Shown in pieces: positions 16,450 to 25,528 of a DNA stretch of 49,807 bases. Under the pieces are notes generated by a model, which was not told where the DNA came from, did no database searches, and saw only the letters and a list, made by a program, of their open reading frames with translations. A program made the position numbers and the translations under genes. Location of the stretch: NCBI GenBank assembly GCA_024279115.1, contig JAJRRW010000091.1, positions 1 to 49,807 of the forward strand, in the 5' to 3' direction. The stretch's first letter is position 1; the number at the start of each line of letters is the position of its first letter. Source of the stretch: Alphaproteobacteria bacterium. GTDB taxonomy: Bacteria > Pseudomonadota > Alphaproteobacteria > Rhizobiales > JAKIUO01.

Positions 16450-16842
16450 ATGGCGGTAAATGAACCCCGGAAAATGAGTATGCAACGTATTCTTTTGGCT
16501 GAAGATGATGATGATATGCGCGGTTTTCTGGAGCGCGAGTTGAAAAAAGCCGGTTATGATGTCGTGGCCTTCGGCAATGGGCTGGAGGCTTATGAGCGTT
16601 TGTGCGAAGAGCCTTTTACATTGCTTTTGACGGATATTGTGATGCCGGAAATGGATGGCATCGAGCTGGCGCGCCGGGCGGCCGAATTTGATCCCGATAT
16701 CAAGATCATGTTCATCACCGGATTTGCGGCTGTGGCGCTCAATCCTGACAGCAAGGCGCCAAAAGAGGCCAAGGTGCTATCCAAGCCGTTTCATTTGCGT
16801 GATCTGGTGGCACAAGTCGAGCGTATGGCACAAGAAGACTAG
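16450..16842 (+). CDS. cpdR: Cell-cycle response regulator CpdR
   Basis: This is a 130-residue single-domain receiver. It shows the acidic cluster AEDDDDMR, the phosphoacceptor Asp in LLLTDIVMPEMDGIELARRA, the Thr in FITGFAAVAL and the Lys in VLSKPFHLRDLV. The AVALNP stretch and the absence of an output domain match CpdR. Unphosphorylated CpdR brings ClpXP to the pole to degrade cell-cycle regulators such as CtrA and PdeA in Caulobacter; phosphorylation through the CckA-ChpT relay inactivates it. AGGAA at 16441-16445 supports the ATG at 16450; internal ATGs at 16474 and 16480 are alternatives. The placement next to an FGase gene and tRNA-Val is typical of the group. Confidence 0.9.
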   Translation: MAVNEPRKMSMQRILLAEDDDDMRGFLERELKKAGYDVVAFGNGLEAYERLCEEPFTLLLTDIVMPEMDGIELARRAAEFDPDIKIMFITGFAAVALNPDSKAPKEAKVLSKPFHLRDLVAQVERMAQED

Positions 16843-16867
16843 CGGTTTTTGCCAGATTTGAGCTGTT

Positions 16868-16894
16868 CGCGCAGATGATAGAATTGTCTGCGCG
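16868..16894 (+). terminator. Hairpin downstream of cpdR
   Basis: CGCGCAGA at 16868-16875 pairs perfectly with TCTGCGCG at 16887-16894. There is no T run after it, so it would be a weak or factor-assisted terminator, or a stabilising 3' hairpin of the cpdR message. Confidence 0.4.
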
Positions 16895-16985
16895 GCAATG
16901 TGTTTCCTTGCTTGCACTTTCCCTTCATACCCGATATAGAAATCCCTTCAACAGATTTACGAAGCTTTATCTATGAATTCGTTAA

Positions 16986-17060
16986 GGGCGCGTAGCTCAG
17001 TGGGAGAGCACCTCGGTGACATCGAGGGGGTCGTAGGTTCAATCCCTACCGCGCCCACCA
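16986..17060 (+). tRNA. tRNA-Val (anticodon GAC)
   Basis: The acceptor stem GGGCGCG (16986-16992) pairs with CGCGCCC before the discriminator A. The D arm is GCTC-AGTGGGA-GAGC, the anticodon arm CCTCG-GTGACAT-CGAGG with anticodon GAC, and the T arm GTAGG-TTCAATC-CCTAC. The CCA end is encoded (17058-17060). It reads GUC/GUU valine codons. Confidence 0.97.
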
Positions 17061-17188
17061 TGAAAATCCTTATGGGTTTCGAATTAACATATTGCGATCG
17101 ATAGATCATCGATAAATGCCTCAATCGGGGGCGTTGCGGGGGTGCCGCCGAAAACGGGCCAAGCAAGTTAAAAGTGAAGTCAAGCGAC

Positions 17189-17314
17189 ATGAAGATCAGG
17201 AATTCTCTCAAATCACTGCGCGGACGTCATCGCGATAATCGCATTATCCGTCGTCGCGGCCGCCTCTATATCATCAATAAAACGAATCCTCGGTTCAAGG
17301 CTCGTCAAGGTTAA
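17189..17314 (+). CDS. rpmJ: 50S ribosomal protein L36, zinc-free type
   Basis: A 41-residue basic protein begins [18 protein letters not shown] and ends [11 protein letters not shown]. It matches L36 of the C-minus form: none of the zinc-binding Cys residues of the classic protein is present. This is the usual form in alphaproteobacteria and often lies away from the main ribosomal operons. It follows the tRNA-Val by 128 bases and stands alone. The gene is easily missed because of its length. Confidence 0.95.
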   Translation: MKIRNSLKSLRGRHRDNRIIRRRGRLYIINKTNPRFKARQG

Positions 17315-17556
17315 TTGAGGCCCGTCAGGGCTGGTTATTGCCTTTTCAAAACGGATCGAGATGCCGTTTTCAAGATTTTGTGCAGCACATTCTACCCTTT
17401 TGCGGGGTTGGGTGTGTTTTTGCGTTCTGTCTGCCGCTTGCCAATCTGTGACCGTGTGGCCACGATTTTTGACTTATGGACAGCAAACTTCAAGCAAAAG
17501 CCTGAAATAATCCGGTTTTATTGACCGGGCCTCGTTTGCGCCCGTATTCTTGATCC

Positions 17557-18270
17557 ATGAAAAACGGCGAATCACATGTCCGTTTGTATCTCGTCGGTCA
17601 TAAAGGCAGGGTGGCAGTTTTGAGCCTATGCCTTTTTGTATTGCTTACCTCACATACATATACACATGCAGGTCCGGTAGCGGGGCCATCTAATCCGCTT
17701 GCTGGATATATAGCAGATCATAGTCCCTTGACCTTAATGGACCAGGGGCTGGTGATTTCCCTGCCCGAACATATGACGATTAAAGAGCGCAAGCCGCTGC
17801 TTGATCGCCTTTACCGTCGCTTGCGCAGTGCCTCGTCGGTTCATAGCGCCAGGCCCATTGCGGACGCCATTGAACAGGTCTGGCTGACGTCTGGCGACGA
17901 TAATATCGATTTCATTATGCAAAATGCCATTCTGGCCATGGAACAAGAAGATTTCGTGGTCGCCGAAGAATTGCTTGATCGTGTGATTGAATTGCGGCCT
18001 CACTATGCGGAAGGCTGGAACAAGCGCGCCATGGTACACTTCATGAAAAAGGAATTTGAAAAATCCTTGATGAAGCTGCGCCAGACCCTGGCTCTTGATG
18101 CCAAGCATTTTCAGGCTTTGCACGGGTTGGCTCTGGTCATGCAAGAAGTTGGCGATCGTCGCAGCGCCTTGCAGGCTTACCGCGTGTTGCTGCACAACCA
18201 TCCTCAATTTTCAGAGGCACTGGAGGCGATCAAGGAACTTAATCGCAAAGTCAACGGTCAGGACACTTAG
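17557..18270 (+). CDS. Exported tetratricopeptide repeat protein
   Basis: This 237-residue protein has an N-terminal hydrophobic stretch (about 20-38) resembling a signal peptide. Its C-terminal half contains about three TPR units (for example AEGWNKRAMVHFMKKEFEKS and FQALHGLALVMQEVGDRRSA). Such proteins usually act as periplasmic adaptors. The family is widespread in alphaproteobacteria, but I cannot give a specific function. The gene is tail to tail with fixJ, with the two stop codons overlapping by four bases (18267-18270), so a bidirectional effect on transcript ends is likely. Confidence 0.75.
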   Translation: MKNGESHVRLYLVGHKGRVAVLSLCLFVLLTSHTYTHAGPVAGPSNPLAGYIADHSPLTLMDQGLVISLPEHMTIKERKPLLDRLYRRLRSASSVHSARPIADAIEQVWLTSGDDNIDFIMQNAILAMEQEDFVVAEELLDRVIELRPHYAEGWNKRAMVHFMKKEFEKSLMKLRQTLALDAKHFQALHGLALVMQEVGDRRSALQAYRVLLHNHPQFSEALEAIKELNRKVNGQDT

Positions 18271-18914
18271 GCTGAGGGTGGTTGCTCGTCGGGCTCCAGC
18301 CCTGCAAGCAGGCACAAGCGCACCAGATGTGACAGGCTTTCGGCTTTGGTTTTTTCCATAATATGGGCCCGGTGCACTTCAATGGTGCGCGGTGACAGGT
18401 CTATTTTGGCGGCGATCGCCTTGTTCGATAGTCCTGCCAGCAAGTATTTAAGGACATCCATTTCGCGCGGTGTCAGCGGTGCAAGTTGTGCTTTGGCTTC
18501 GCTGATCTTTTGTTTTTCGGCAGAATTGGTTTCCCCCCAGCGGATAGCTGCGTTGACCCGCTCGATCAAAGCGTCAGGTTCAAACGGTTTTTCAATAAAA
18601 TCAAAAGCACCAATTTTCAGGGCCTGCACGGCCATTTTCACCTCCCCATGGCCGGTAATAATAAGGATGGGAGGGAGGTTGCCGCGCTTGACGAGCAGCT
18701 CAAGCAGCTCGATACCGTCAATGCCGGGCATGCGCACATCAATCAGCGCGCAACTGATATTTTCGGGCTGGTAGGTTTCCAGAAAACTTCTGGCATCTGG
18801 AAAGGTTGAGACATCAGCGCCGCTGCCCCCCAGCAGGGCCTGCAGGGAATCGCGCACGGCGTCGTCATCGTCGATGACGCAAACAGTTTTGGGCTTTGTA
18901 CCAGGTTTCATCAT
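18267..18914 (-). CDS. fixJ: Response regulator FixJ
   Basis: This 215-residue two-domain regulator has a receiver (about 8-125) with the acidic CVIDDDDAVRDS, the phosphoacceptor Asp in CALIDVRMPGIDG, the Thr in ILIITGHGEV and the Lys in FIEKPFEPDAL. A LuxR-type helix-turn-helix follows (about 145-205, LTPREMDVLKYLLAGLSNKAIA). FixJ is phosphorylated by FixL at low oxygen and activates fixK-type genes. AGGAGGAA lies just upstream of the start. It is encoded 39 bases downstream of fixL and is surely cotranscribed with it. The TxxEV...GAFDFIEKPF pattern distinguishes it from generic NarL regulators. Confidence 0.9.
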   Translation of the reverse strand: MMKPGTKPKTVCVIDDDDAVRDSLQALLGGSGADVSTFPDARSFLETYQPENISCALIDVRMPGIDGIELLELLVKRGNLPPILIITGHGEVKMAVQALKIGAFDFIEKPFEPDALIERVNAAIRWGETNSAEKQKISEAKAQLAPLTPREMDVLKYLLAGLSNKAIAAKIDLSPRTIEVHRAHIMEKTKAESLSHLVRLCLLAGLEPDEQPPSA

Positions 18915-18953
18915 TGATCCGTTCCTCCTTGATGGTGCTCTTCTTGAGCAGCT

Positions 18954-20146
18954 TTATGAACTGACGTCTTCCGCTTTGGAATCGATCGGCAGGATGAAGT
19001 AAAATTCCGCTCCTCCCGCTTGCCTGTTTCTGCCACGGATGTCTCCATTGTGGGAGGTGATAATGGTTTTCGAGATGGCAAGACCCACCCCCACCCCGTC
19101 TGTTTTGCTGGTATTGAAAGGCTCAAACAGTGTTTTTTCCACGTCAACAGCCAGTCCGGGGCCATTGTCGAGCACGCGAACGATAACGCTGCGAGTGCCA
19201 TGGCGGGTGATGTCGATGCGGATGATCCGTTCAGTGTCCTGGGCGCTTACCGCATCAACAGCGTTGCGCACGAGATTGGCGACGACTTGCTGAATTTGAA
19301 TGCGGTCCATGCAAATATCGGGTACCGGACCCGGTTTGTTGATTTGCACATCAATGGGGCGGTTGCCTGTGCCGATGGTGGCAATTTTTACGGCCTCGCG
19401 CACCGCATCTTCCAGATTTTCCCAGCGAAACCTGGTTTCGTGATGTTTGACGAAGGTGCGGATGCTGCGAATGATTTCACCCGCGCGCTGGGCTTGTTGG
19501 GCCGATTTGTCCAACAGATCCAAAAGGGCCTTCGTTTGCTGGTTCGTGCCAAGATCGGCCACCAGTTTTCGCGTCACCAGCGTATAGTTGGCGATGGCCG
19601 TTAGTGGCTGGTTCAATTCGTGGGCGAGGGTGGTGGCCAGCTCTCCCATGGCACTATGTCTGGCCAATTGAATGAGTTCGCTCTGCAATTCGGCAATCTG
19701 ATTTTCGGAAATGCGGTGAGCGGTGAGATCTCGCAAGAACCCGGTGAACAAATGTGTGCCGTGGCGGGTGATCACGCCAACGGACAGCTCGACGGGAAAC
19801 AAGGTGCCGTTTTTCTTGCGCGCCGTGACTTCACGACCAATGCCGATTATGTTTTTTTGGCCTGTCAGCAGATATTTTTGCAAAAAACTGTCGTGTTTTT
19901 CGGCGAGAGGGGAGGGCATCAGCAAGGACACATTTTCACCAATAATATCCTCGGCCTTAAAGCCGAACATGCGCTCGGCGGCCGGGCTGAAGGCCAGCAC
20001 AATACCGCTTTCATCAATGATGATGAGACCATCAGGAGCGGTCTCGATGACCAGCTTGAGAAGCTCTTCTTGCGCAAGGTCAAAGCCGGTTTTGTTGTGG
20101 TCGCTGCGTGTGGTGATGTTGCTGGCCTCTCTTTGTTGCCTGTCAT
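18954..20146 (-). CDS. fixL: Oxygen-sensing histidine kinase FixL, N-terminal frame broken
   Basis: The kinase pairs with FixJ. A PAS domain keeps the residues known from Bradyrhizobium FixL: the proximal heme His (AEKHDSF) and the distal Arg (NIIGIGREVT), followed by FTGFLRDLTAH. So it should bind heme and O2. The phosphoacceptor His is in TLAHELNQPL, and the ATPase shows NLVRNAVDA, DNGPGL and GVGVGLAIS. No membrane segment is seen, so it is probably soluble. The intact frame begins only at a GTG near 20000, inside the PAS fold, although residues ending ETAPDGLIIIDESG upstream clearly belong. The only ATG (20146) is in another frame; one extra T in the plus-strand TTTT run at 20090-20093 would join them into 397 residues. 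Confidence 0.85.
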
Positions 20147-20288
20147 GCGTAAGTTTAGGTTGGGCGGATGCTTTTTAAAAGGGCCAATCGAGCGGATGCT
20201 TAAAGCCTTGTAATGCCTGCCAGCAGGACCGCACTGGCGCTGACAAAGAACGTTCCAACACGGATAAGATAAAAGCTTTTAGCGTGGC

Positions 20289-20302
20289 TTGATGTAGATC
20301 AA
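20289..20302. promoter_or_regulatory. FNR/FixK-type binding site
   Basis: TTGATGTAGATCAA is a perfect TTGAT-N4-ATCAA anaerobox, the consensus for FNR and FixK regulators. It lies about 140 bases upstream of the likely fixL start and on the far side of alkB's 3' end, so fixLJ is the natural target. FixK normally acts downstream of FixLJ, so this would be feedback. Confidence 0.65.
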
Positions 20303-20386
20303 TGTGGCAACGCCTGGAGAGGTTCACAGTGCGCTTAACAACAGCTCGAGCGCGGCCTCATGACCTTCCCTTCCCGTCCGCGCTCC

Positions 20387-20414
20387 GGCGATGGCAGGTT
20401 CGCCTGTCATCGCC
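20387..20414. other. Twelve-base-pair hairpin with TTCG loop
   Basis: GGCGATGGCAGG (20387-20398) pairs with CCTGTCATCGCC (20403-20414) with one G-U pair, closed by a TTCG tetraloop. There is no T run on either side. It sits between the 3' end of alkB and the fixL promoter, where it could stabilise the alkB message end or act in Rho-dependent termination. No gene is visible in the remainder of 20147-20481 apart from the FNR-type box. Confidence 0.6.
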
Positions 20415-20481
20415 ACCCTATCGTCATCAAAACGATTGCAAGTTGGTTTCGGCCAGGCCCGGTTCGCCCCAGGGGTAAGAG

Positions 20482-21102
20482 CTAGCGGTCCGGCGTGATA
20501 CGGCGCATGGTCAGGTTGTAACGGCCTCCTTGGGCAAGCAGGCGAGATGCTCCAGCTATAACGCGGTCGATGCCATGATAGGCAATGCGCATGGGAGGCT
20601 CAAGGATCAAAATATCACCCGAAGATAGAAAAAACGTGCGTGTGGGGTCACTGCGTTTCAATCCCCCGAGGCGGAATTGAGCTTTGTCGCCAAGCGATAG
20701 GGACATGATCGGCGCTTGCAGGTTTTGTTCATCGGCATCGCGATGCAATCCCATGCGCGCCTTTGCATCGTAATAATTGATCAAGCAGGCCTCTGGCAGC
20801 AGCGAAAAATCTGTGAGATCGTCCCATAGAGCCAAGAGCGTTGAAGGGATCGGCGGCCAGTTTTGTCTGGTTGTTGGATGGGTCTCTTGATAGCGATAGC
20901 CTTGAACTTTGTCTGACACCCAGCCAAGGGTGCCCATATTGCTCATGGCCACGGAAAATGGTTTGCCTGTTTTGGGCATGGTGGGTTGAAAAAGAGGGGC
21001 TTTGAGCAGGGCCTTTTGGATGTGCTCCAACAGCTTTTGCTGGGCGGCCTGGTTGAGAAAATCAGGAAAATATCGGCAACCCGGAGCGATTTCAATTTCC
21101 AT
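20482..21102 (-). CDS. alkB: AlkB-type DNA/RNA demethylase
   Basis: This Fe(II)/2-oxoglutarate dioxygenase removes alkyl groups from 1-methyladenine and 3-methylcytosine. The iron ligands appear as His and Asp in GLHRDADEQ and His in IAYHGIDR, and the 2-oxoglutarate Arg residues are in RYNLTMRRI. INYYDAKARMG before the first ligand is typical of AlkB. I prefer the ATG at 21102 (MEIEIAPGCRYFPDF) because CAGGGA lies before it and the resulting 206 residues fit the family; the frame is also open to an ATG at 21195. It diverges from dnaK and precedes no other gene in its direction until fixL. Confidence 0.88.
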   Translation of the reverse strand: MEIEIAPGCRYFPDFLNQAAQQKLLEHIQKALLKAPLFQPTMPKTGKPFSVAMSNMGTLGWVSDKVQGYRYQETHPTTRQNWPPIPSTLLALWDDLTDFSLLPEACLINYYDAKARMGLHRDADEQNLQAPIMSLSLGDKAQFRLGGLKRSDPTRTFFLSSGDILILEPPMRIAYHGIDRVIAGASRLLAQGGRYNLTMRRITPDR

Positions 21103-21318
21103 GACAATTTCCCTGACAATGATTTTCTCCTTGATATTGTCGTGATTCATCGGCAAAGGAGGACTGTCCGACACGCGGCACATTTGATCAGGCATGTTGT
21201 ACCCACGCGGTGCATAAGTTGATCAAGATATGGTGCACATGCAACAAAAAGACAGTTTTGGACAAGGAATTTGCGATTGAGTGTGCAGGTTGCGACATTT
21301 CACCTTGCCGCGCACATC

Positions 21319-21347
21319 TTGCAGGTGCTTTAAGTGACCACTATATA
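21319..21347 (+). promoter_or_regulatory. Probable dnaK promoter
   Basis: TTGCAG (21319-21324) and TATATA (21342-21347) are 17 bases apart. The CTTGCA start of the upstream element also fits the -35 element of alphaproteobacterial RpoH promoters, so heat-shock control is possible. Transcription would begin near 21355, just before a small GTGAC-TCCTAT-GTCAC hairpin (about 21361-21376), leaving a leader of about 130 bases. No CIRCE element is seen. Confidence 0.5.
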
Positions 21348-21484
21348 ACAGCCTGAACAGTGACTCCTATGTCACGATCAGAGGTAAGCAAGGGGACCGT
21401 ACCCCGTCAATTGGACAATTTTTGGCGAGGCGCCTGGTACAACAGGGCCTGAACGGTCTGCCGTAATTAAGAGGAATACGAAAT

Positions 21485-23395
21485 ATGTCGAAAGTCATTG
21501 GCATTGACCTTGGCACAACCAATTCTTGCGTCGCCATCATGGATGGCGGTGATCCAAAGGTCATCGAAAACGCGGAAGGGGCACGCACGACGCCTTCGGT
21601 TGTGGCCTTTACTGACGATGGAGAACGCCTGATTGGTCAGCCGGCCAAGAATCAGGGTGTCTCTAACCCCGAAAACACGCTGTTTGCCATCAAGCGTTTG
21701 ATCGGTCGTCGTTTCACAGATGAAGCGGTTGCCAAGGATCAAAAGCTGGTGCCGTACGATATTGTCAAGGCTGACAATGGCGATGCCTGGGTTGAGGCGC
21801 AGGGGCAAAAATACTCCCCCTCGCAGGTGTCCGCCTTCATTTTGCAAAAAATGAAAGAAACGGCTGAGGCCTTTCTTGGTGAAAAAGTGGAAAAAGCCGT
21901 GATCACGGTTCCCGCCTATTTCAATGACAGCCAGCGCCAGGCCACCAAAGATGCAGGCAAAATTGCCGGTCTTGAAGTGCTGCGCATTATCAACGAACCA
22001 ACAGCGGCTGCGCTTGCTTACGGGCTCGATAAAAAAGAAGGCAAGACCATTGCGGTGTTTGACCTTGGTGGCGGGACGTTTGACGTCTCCGTTCTGGAAA
22101 TCGGTGATGGCGTCTTTGAGGTCAAATCGACCAATGGCGATACCTTTCTTGGCGGCGAAGATTTCGACATGCGTCTGGTCGGTTATCTTGCCGATGAGTT
22201 CAAAAAGGAAAACGGCATCGATTTGCGCGGTGACAAGCTGGCCTTGCAGCGCCTTAAAGATGAAGCCGAAAAAGCCAAGAAAGAACTGTCAAGTGCGCAA
22301 CAGACCGAGATCAATCTGCCGTTTATCACGGCCGATGCCTCTGGTCCCAAACATCTCAACATGAAGCTGACCCGCGCCAAGCTGGAAAGCCTTGTGGACG
22401 ATCTCATACAGCGGACTGTTGGTCCTTGTGCCTCGGCCTTGAAAGATGCCGGTTTGCAGGCTGCCGAGATTGATGAGGTTATTCTGGTTGGCGGCATGAC
22501 CCGCATGCCGAAAATCCAGGAAGTCGTGAAGAATTTCTTTGGTCGTGATCCTCATAAAGGTGTTAATCCCGACGAAGTGGTGGCCATGGGCGCAGCCATT
22601 CAGGCAGGCGTCCTGCAAGGCGATGTCAAGGATGTGTTATTGCTTGATGTGACACCATTGTCGCTTGGTATTGAAACGCTGGGCGGTGTGTTCACCCGTC
22701 TGATCGATCGCAATACCACCATCCCCACCAAGAAGGGGCAGACATTCTCGACGGCGGAAGATGGACAGACGGCGGTGACGATTTCAGTGTTCCAGGGCGA
22801 ACGTGAAATGGCGCGAGACAATAAAACGCTTGGCCAGTTCAATCTGGAAGATATTCCCTCCGCGCCGCGCGGCATGCCGCAAATCGAGGTCACCTTCGAT
22901 ATTGATGCCAATGGTATCGTCCATGTGGGAGCACAGGATAAAGCGACCGGTAAAGAGCAATCGATCCGTATTCAGGCGTCTGGTGGCCTGTCTGAGGCCG
23001 ACATAGAAAATATGGTCAAGGATGCTGAATTGCATGCCGATGAAGACAAGAAGAACCGAGAACTTGTCGAGGCCCGCAATAACGCAGAGTCACTTATTCA
23101 TGGCACGGAAAAAACCGTGGATGAACTTGGTGACAAGATCTCTGAAGCTGATCGCAGCTCCGTTGAAACCGCTATTTCAGAATTGAAAGAAGCGCTCGAA
23201 GGCGAAGATGATCAGTTGATCAAAACCAGAGTGGATACCTTGACCCAGGCCAGCATGAAAATTGGTGAGGCGCTCTATGCGCAAAGCGCCAATGAAGAAG
23301 TGCCGGATGATATGGGGGCCGGCGTTGATGGGGCAGATGATGTGGTTGACGCTGATTTTGAAGACATTAGCGACGATGACAAAAAGTCGGCCTAG
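21485..23395 (+). CDS. dnaK: Chaperone DnaK (Hsp70)
   Basis: This is a 636-residue Hsp70. The ATPase domain begins [13 protein letters not shown] and contains [29 protein letters not shown] and VGGMTRMP. The linker [19 protein letters not shown] leads into the substrate-binding domain and helical lid, and the tail [10 protein letters not shown] is the usual co-chaperone-contacting end. AGAGGAA lies just before the ATG. It folds client proteins in the cytosol together with DnaJ, encoded next, and GrpE, which is not in the window. Confidence 0.98.
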   Translation: MSKVIGIDLGTTNSCVAIMDGGDPKVIENAEGARTTPSVVAFTDDGERLIGQPAKNQGVSNPENTLFAIKRLIGRRFTDEAVAKDQKLVPYDIVKADNGDAWVEAQGQKYSPSQVSAFILQKMKETAEAFLGEKVEKAVITVPAYFNDSQRQATKDAGKIAGLEVLRIINEPTAAALAYGLDKKEGKTIAVFDLGGGTFDVSVLEIGDGVFEVKSTNGDTFLGGEDFDMRLVGYLADEFKKENGIDLRGDKLALQRLKDEAEKAKKELSSAQQTEINLPFITADASGPKHLNMKLTRAKLESLVDDLIQRTVGPCASALKDAGLQAAEIDEVILVGGMTRMPKIQEVVKNFFGRDPHKGVNPDEVVAMGAAIQAGVLQGDVKDVLLLDVTPLSLGIETLGGVFTRLIDRNTTIPTKKGQTFSTAEDGQTAVTISVFQGEREMARDNKTLGQFNLEDIPSAPRGMPQIEVTFDIDANGIVHVGAQDKATGKEQSIRIQASGGLSEADIENMVKDAELHADEDKKNRELVEARNNAESLIHGTEKTVDELGDKISEADRSSVETAISELKEALEGEDDQLIKTRVDTLTQASMKIGEALYAQSANEEVPDDMGAGVDGADDVVDADFEDISDDDKKSA

Positions 23396-23446
23396 CTTTG
23401 CGGTAAAAACTGTTCTGACAAATTCCAAGAACAGGATATAGTGGCA

Positions 23447-23481
23447 AGACAGGCCAGGGGAAATTTCTTCCTGGCCTGTCT
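23447..23481 (+). promoter_or_regulatory. Perfect 12-bp hairpin between dnaK and dnaJ
   Basis: AGACAGGCCAGG (23447-23458) pairs perfectly with CCTGGCCTGTCT (23470-23481) around an 11-base loop. It lies between the dnaK stop and the dnaJ start and lacks a T run. The likely effect is partial termination or protection of the dnaK 3' end, lowering dnaJ output relative to dnaK, as reported for dnaK-dnaJ spacers in other bacteria. Confidence 0.6.
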
Positions 23482-23523
23482 GCATGTTTGAATGAAGAAA
23501 TAATATTGGGTCGAACTTATACA

Positions 23524-24684
23524 ATGGCGAAACGCGATTATTACGAAACACTGCAAGTCGCCAAAGGCGCCAGCGAAGCTGATTTGAAATCGGCTTTTCG
23601 AAAGCTTGCCAAGAAATACCATCCTGATGCCAATCAAGGGGACGACAGTGCCGAGAAGCGATTCAAGGAAGTAGGCGAAGCCTATGAAGTCCTGAAAGAC
23701 CCGCAAAAGCGCGCCGCCTATGATCAGTATGGACATGCGGCTTTTGAAAATGGCATGGGCGGCGGTCCTGGTGGCCCTGGCCAACACGGCTTTGGCGCGG
23801 ACTTTGGTGCCTCCATGTCTGATATTTTCGAAGATCTTTTTGGTTTTGGTGGGGCCGCTGGCGGCGCAGCTGGCGGGGCCCGTCGCGGCGGACGCCAGCG
23901 CGGTGATGATCTGCGCTTCAATATGGAAATCACCCTTGAAGAAGCCTTCAAGGGTAAAAATGCCGAGATCAATGTGCCAACCCCGCTGGCTTGTGAAACC
24001 TGCGGTGGATCAGGGGCCAAGAAAGGCACCAAGCCGGTTTCATGTCGGACCTGTCACGGGTCGGGCAAAGTGCGGGCGGCGCAAGGCTTTTTTACCATTG
24101 AACGCACCTGTCCCGATTGTCATGGGCATGGGGAAGTGATTGATGACCCTTGCGGCGATTGCCGTGGCACGGGGCGCAAGGTCAAGGAACGCACTTTGAG
24201 CGTCAATATCCCTTCGGGCGTCGAGGATGGTACGCGCATCCGTCTGGCGGGAGAAGGGGAGGCAGGCGGCCAGGGCGGTCCGGCCGGTGATCTTTATATT
24301 TTCTTGTCGATCCGCAGTCATCAGTTTTTTCAACGCGATGGTGCCGATCTGTTTTGCCGGGTCCCCATCGCCATGACGGCGGCGGCGCTTGGCGGCCAGA
24401 TCGAGGTGCCAACGGTGGATGGCGGGCGCACCCGCGTGAAAATCCCAGAGGGTACCGAAAGCGGCAAGCAGTTTCGGTTGCGCGGCAAAGGTATGCCGGT
24501 TTTGCGCACCAGCAAGCTGGGCGATATGTATATTCAGGTGGAAGTGGAAACACCCAAAAACCTGACCCGCAAACAAAAAGATCTGCTGAAATCCTTCAAA
24601 GAGTCCTGTACCGATAAAAACCACCCAGATAGCGCTGGTTTTTTTGCCAAGGTGAAAGAGTTCTGGAACAAGGCTGGCGCTTAG
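23524..24684 (+). CDS. dnaJ: Chaperone protein DnaJ (Hsp40)
   Basis: This is a 386-residue class I Hsp40. It has a J domain (residues 1-70, [11 protein letters not shown]..., with the HPD motif in KYHPDANQG), a Gly-rich linker, four CxxCxGxG-type zinc motifs ([32 protein letters not shown]), and the C-terminal beta domains. It stimulates DnaK's ATPase and delivers substrates. I place the start at [10 protein letters not shown] (23524), not at the in-frame codon 36 bases upstream. Confidence 0.97.
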   Translation: MAKRDYYETLQVAKGASEADLKSAFRKLAKKYHPDANQGDDSAEKRFKEVGEAYEVLKDPQKRAAYDQYGHAAFENGMGGGPGGPGQHGFGADFGASMSDIFEDLFGFGGAAGGAAGGARRGGRQRGDDLRFNMEITLEEAFKGKNAEINVPTPLACETCGGSGAKKGTKPVSCRTCHGSGKVRAAQGFFTIERTCPDCHGHGEVIDDPCGDCRGTGRKVKERTLSVNIPSGVEDGTRIRLAGEGEAGGQGGPAGDLYIFLSIRSHQFFQRDGADLFCRVPIAMTAAALGGQIEVPTVDGGRTRVKIPEGTESGKQFRLRGKGMPVLRTSKLGDMYIQVEVETPKNLTRKQKDLLKSFKESCTDKNHPDSAGFFAKVKEFWNKAGA

Positions 24685-24688
24685 GGGC

Positions 24689-24749
24689 TGTTGACGTTCA
24701 TCCTAAAAAACCTGATTTGCGCCTCAAACTGACAAAAATCAGGTCAACA
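24689..24749. other. Competing inverted repeats after dnaJ
   Basis: TGTTGAC (24689-24695) can pair with GTCAACA (24743-24749), while ACCTGATTT (24710-24718) can pair with AAATCAGGT (24736-24744). The two pairings share bases 24743-24744, so they largely coexist as one long hairpin with only a junction conflict. No T run follows. It probably marks the end of the dnaKJ transcript. Confidence 0.45.
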
Positions 24750-24818
24750 CCGTTTATGTTTTTGAGCTGATACCGATATTTTTTGATATTGTACACAATT
24801 GATCCCGGAGATATTCTT

Positions 24819-25328
24819 ATGAAGCTTGCGAATTCCATATTGATATTTTTGGTGACAACCTTCCTCTTGGGTGGTTGCGGCGGGGGTGGATATAAATCCG
24901 AAATCCAGGCTAAAAACGCCGTGGTATGGCGTGGACAAACCTATTATGCCTGTCAGGACAAAGTCGACAGCATTCTGGCTTTTGAAAAAAATGGTGGTAC
25001 CAAGCACGCGCCGGTCAATAGTGCGGGCAAAGATCGTCTGTGGCAACACCTCACCTACCTTATTGATTTGAAGATGGAGCCTGAATGCCTGCAGCAGCCT
25101 CGCGCTGGCCAACTGTCTTTGGCGATCATTGAAAATACCAAATCATCGGGAAACTTCTTGTCCGCACTAACCTCAAACGTCCCGCCGGAAGTTGCCGCCA
25201 AGGGGAAATGGGGCACCAAGTTTTACGAACAAAGCCTGCTTCGCGGGGCCAGCAAACAAGATCTTGTGAAGTTTGCAAATGATGGCACCATGAGTGAATG
25301 GATCAAGCTGGCCCAGTGGATGGATTGA
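24819..25328 (+). CDS. Hypothetical lipoprotein
   Basis: This 169-residue protein begins with a lipoprotein signal peptide: a hydrophobic core (LANSILIFLVTTFLLGG) and lipobox LGGC, placing the lipidated Cys near residue 22. It is followed by Gly residues and then a globular region with few landmarks (YYACQDKVDSILAF, LWQHLTYLIDLKMEPECL). GGAG at 24807-24810 supports the ATG at 24819. I do not recognise a family. It stands alone between dnaJ and a YbjN-type gene. Confidence 0.7.
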   Translation: MKLANSILIFLVTTFLLGGCGGGGYKSEIQAKNAVVWRGQTYYACQDKVDSILAFEKNGGTKHAPVNSAGKDRLWQHLTYLIDLKMEPECLQQPRAGQLSLAIIENTKSSGNFLSALTSNVPPEVAAKGKWGTKFYEQSLLRGASKQDLVKFANDGTMSEWIKLAQWMD

Positions 25329-25528
25329 GTGATCGGCCCGACTGGGGCAACAAGCTTTGGCGGTTCAGCCTGATCCATATCCTGGCAAACGCAGTGCCGG
25401 GGTTATAAGCGCTCAAAATAAAATATATCTTTGTGAGGGTTGGCAAGCCACTGTTCGTGACTATTATCTCTTCAAGTCAGAGCGTGATGGTTCGGCTGCT
25501 TGGTACTCTTACCTGTTGGAGGATCTCT

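Noticed and set aside
16957-17211. Minus-strand frame reading VGIEPTTPSMSPRCSPTELRA
   Set aside because: This is the familiar false protein from the complement of a tRNA gene; here it lies opposite tRNA-Val.
21210-21222. TTGATCAA near 21219 as an FNR site
   Set aside because: The half-sites abut with no four-base spacer, so it is only a short palindrome.
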